Of a stretch of DNA of 5,775 bases, positions 4,910-5,775 are shown piece after piece; the first letter of the stretch is position 1, and the number at the start of each line of letters is the position of its first letter. Origin of the DNA: CAYXOX01 sp964466745 (GTDB lineage: Bacteria > Pseudomonadota > Alphaproteobacteria > Rhodobacterales > Rhodobacteraceae). Below the pieces are notes generated by a model that made no database searches, had not been told where the DNA came from, and worked only from the letters and a program-made list of their open reading frames with translations. The stretch is from the NCBI GenBank assembly GCA_964466745.1, contig CAYXOX010000170.1, positions 1 to 5,775 on the forward strand, written 5' to 3'. The translations under genes and the position numbers were made by a program.

Positions 4910-5775
4910 ATGACGACCACTCCCGCTCTCTCCTACCCGGTGCTGCCGCTGCGCGACATCGTGGTGTTCCCGCACATGATCGTGCCGCTCTTCGTGGGCC
5001 GCGAGAAATCGGTCCGGGCGCTCGAGGAGGTGATGAACGACGACAAGCAGATCCTGCTGGCGAGCCAGATCGACCCCGCGGTGGACGATCCGGACCGCGA
5101 CGGGATCTACCGTGCCGGCGTTCTGGCGAATGTCCTGCAACTGCTCAAGCTGCCCGACGGCACCGTGAAGGTGCTGGTGGAGGGCCAGAGCCGCGTGCAG
5201 ATCACGGCCTATGTCGAGAACGACGCCTTCTTCGAGGCCCGTGCCGAGGCGCTCTCCGAGGAGCCCGGCGATGCGGCCACCGTCGAGGCGCTGCTGCGCT
5301 CGGTCGCGCAGGAATTCGAGCGTTATGCCAAGGTGAAGAAGAACATCCCCGACGAGGCGCTCGCCGCGATATCCGAAACGCGCGAGCCGGCCAAGCTCGC
5401 CGATCTCGTGGCCGGCCATCTGGGCATCGACGTGGACGAGAAGCAGAAGCTGCTCGAGACGCTCGTCGTGAGCGAGCGGCTGGAGAAGGTCTATGGCCTG
5501 ATGCAGGGCGAGATGAGCGTCCTGCAGGTGGAGAAGAAGATCAAGACCCGGGTCAAGAGCCAGATGGAGCGGACCCAGCGGGAATACTATCTCAACGAGC
5601 AGATGAAGGCGATCCAGCGCGAGCTTGGCGATGGCGAGGAAGGCCAGAACGAACTCGCCGAGCTGGAGGCCCGCATCGCGGCAACCAAGCTCTCCAAGGA
5701 GGCCCGCGAGAAGGCCGAGGCCGAGCTCAAGAAGCTGCGCAACATGAGCCCGATGAGCGCCGAGGCGACGGTGGT
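4910..5775 (+). CDS. lon: Lon ATP-dependent protease, N-terminal part (runs off window)
   Basis: Lon is a cytosolic homo-hexameric AAA+ serine protease that degrades misfolded and some regulatory proteins. The window holds the first 288 codons and stops before the Walker A site, so ATPase and protease domains cannot be inspected. The substrate-binding LON domain opens with YPVLPLRDIVVFPHM (9-23) and PLFVGREKS (26-34), then LKLPDGTVKVLVEG (79-92). A long charged helical region follows, with LQVEKKIKTRVKSQME and YYLNEQMKAIQRELG (226-240), ending in the segment before the AAA+ core (KKLRNMSPMSAEATV). All match Lon closely, with no frame disruption. The start is supported by AGGAAAGGA at 4891-4899, 10 nt upstream. 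A sigma-32-like promoter at 4801-4830 fits heat-shock control. The gene is a separate transcription unit from tgt if the terminator candidate near 4620 works. Confidence 0.98.
   Translation, partial: MTTTPALSYPVLPLRDIVVFPHMIVPLFVGREKSVRALEEVMNDDKQILLASQIDPAVDDPDRDGIYRAGVLANVLQLLKLPDGTVKVLVEGQSRVQITAYVENDAFFEARAEALSEEPGDAATVEALLRSVAQEFERYAKVKKNIPDEALAAISETREPAKLADLVAGHLGIDVDEKQKLLETLVVSERLEKVYGLMQGEMSVLQVEKKIKTRVKSQMERTQREYYLNEQMKAIQRELGDGEEGQNELAELEARIAATKLSKEAREKAEAELKKLRNMSPMSAEATV

Noticed and set aside
4739..5419. Minus-strand 226-residue frame opposite lon
   Set aside because: It looks protein-like only because it mirrors lon codons. Lon itself is unambiguous on the plus strand.
1..5775. 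CRISPR arrays, tRNA/rRNA genes, insertion sequences, attachment sites
   Set aside because: I saw no regularly spaced repeats, tRNA-like folds with the conserved T-loop, transposase sequence or flanking terminal inverted repeats with target duplications.

Overview
This is a very GC-rich chromosomal window with five protein genes, all intact except the last, which runs off the right edge. The codon use, the style of the proteins and the tgt-lon adjacency suggest an alphaproteobacterium of the Rhodobacteraceae/Roseobacteraceae group. Long stop-free shadow frames cover most of the window, as expected at this base composition. I see no mobile element, CRISPR array, tRNA or rRNA gene, or phage gene. 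The coding content is ordinary housekeeping sequence, and the less ordinary material lies in the intergenic regions.

Left part, minus strand: a secreted glycerophosphodiester phosphodiesterase (52-1272) lies downstream of a small MIP18/DUF59-family Fe-S assembly factor of the SufT type (1695-2060). The 422-bp gap between them holds several GC-only inverted repeats, including a perfect 15-bp arm pair. Close to the phosphodiesterase start is an 11-bp-phased CTGT repeat that looks like a Pho box.

Right part, plus strand: after a 293-bp divergent region come an orphan class I SAM-dependent methyltransferase (2354-3175), then tgt, queuine tRNA-ribosyltransferase (3355-4485), then lon, the ATP-dependent protease (from 4910, N-terminal 288 residues present). 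The methyltransferase-tgt gap carries a tandem 13-bp repeat and a strong hairpin. The tgt-lon gap carries a terminator candidate, an 18-bp palindrome, a conserved-looking hairpin motif (CCTCCGGCGGGAGTAT) and a good match to an RpoH (sigma-32) heat-shock promoter for lon.

The genes do not form one pathway. They cover phosphate/glycerol scavenging in the periplasm (possibly induced by phosphate starvation), Fe-S cluster maturation, a methyltransferase of unknown substrate, tRNA queuosine modification and heat-shock-linked proteolysis. No new multi-gene system is evident. The regulatory predictions and the repeat motif are the parts most worth checking.
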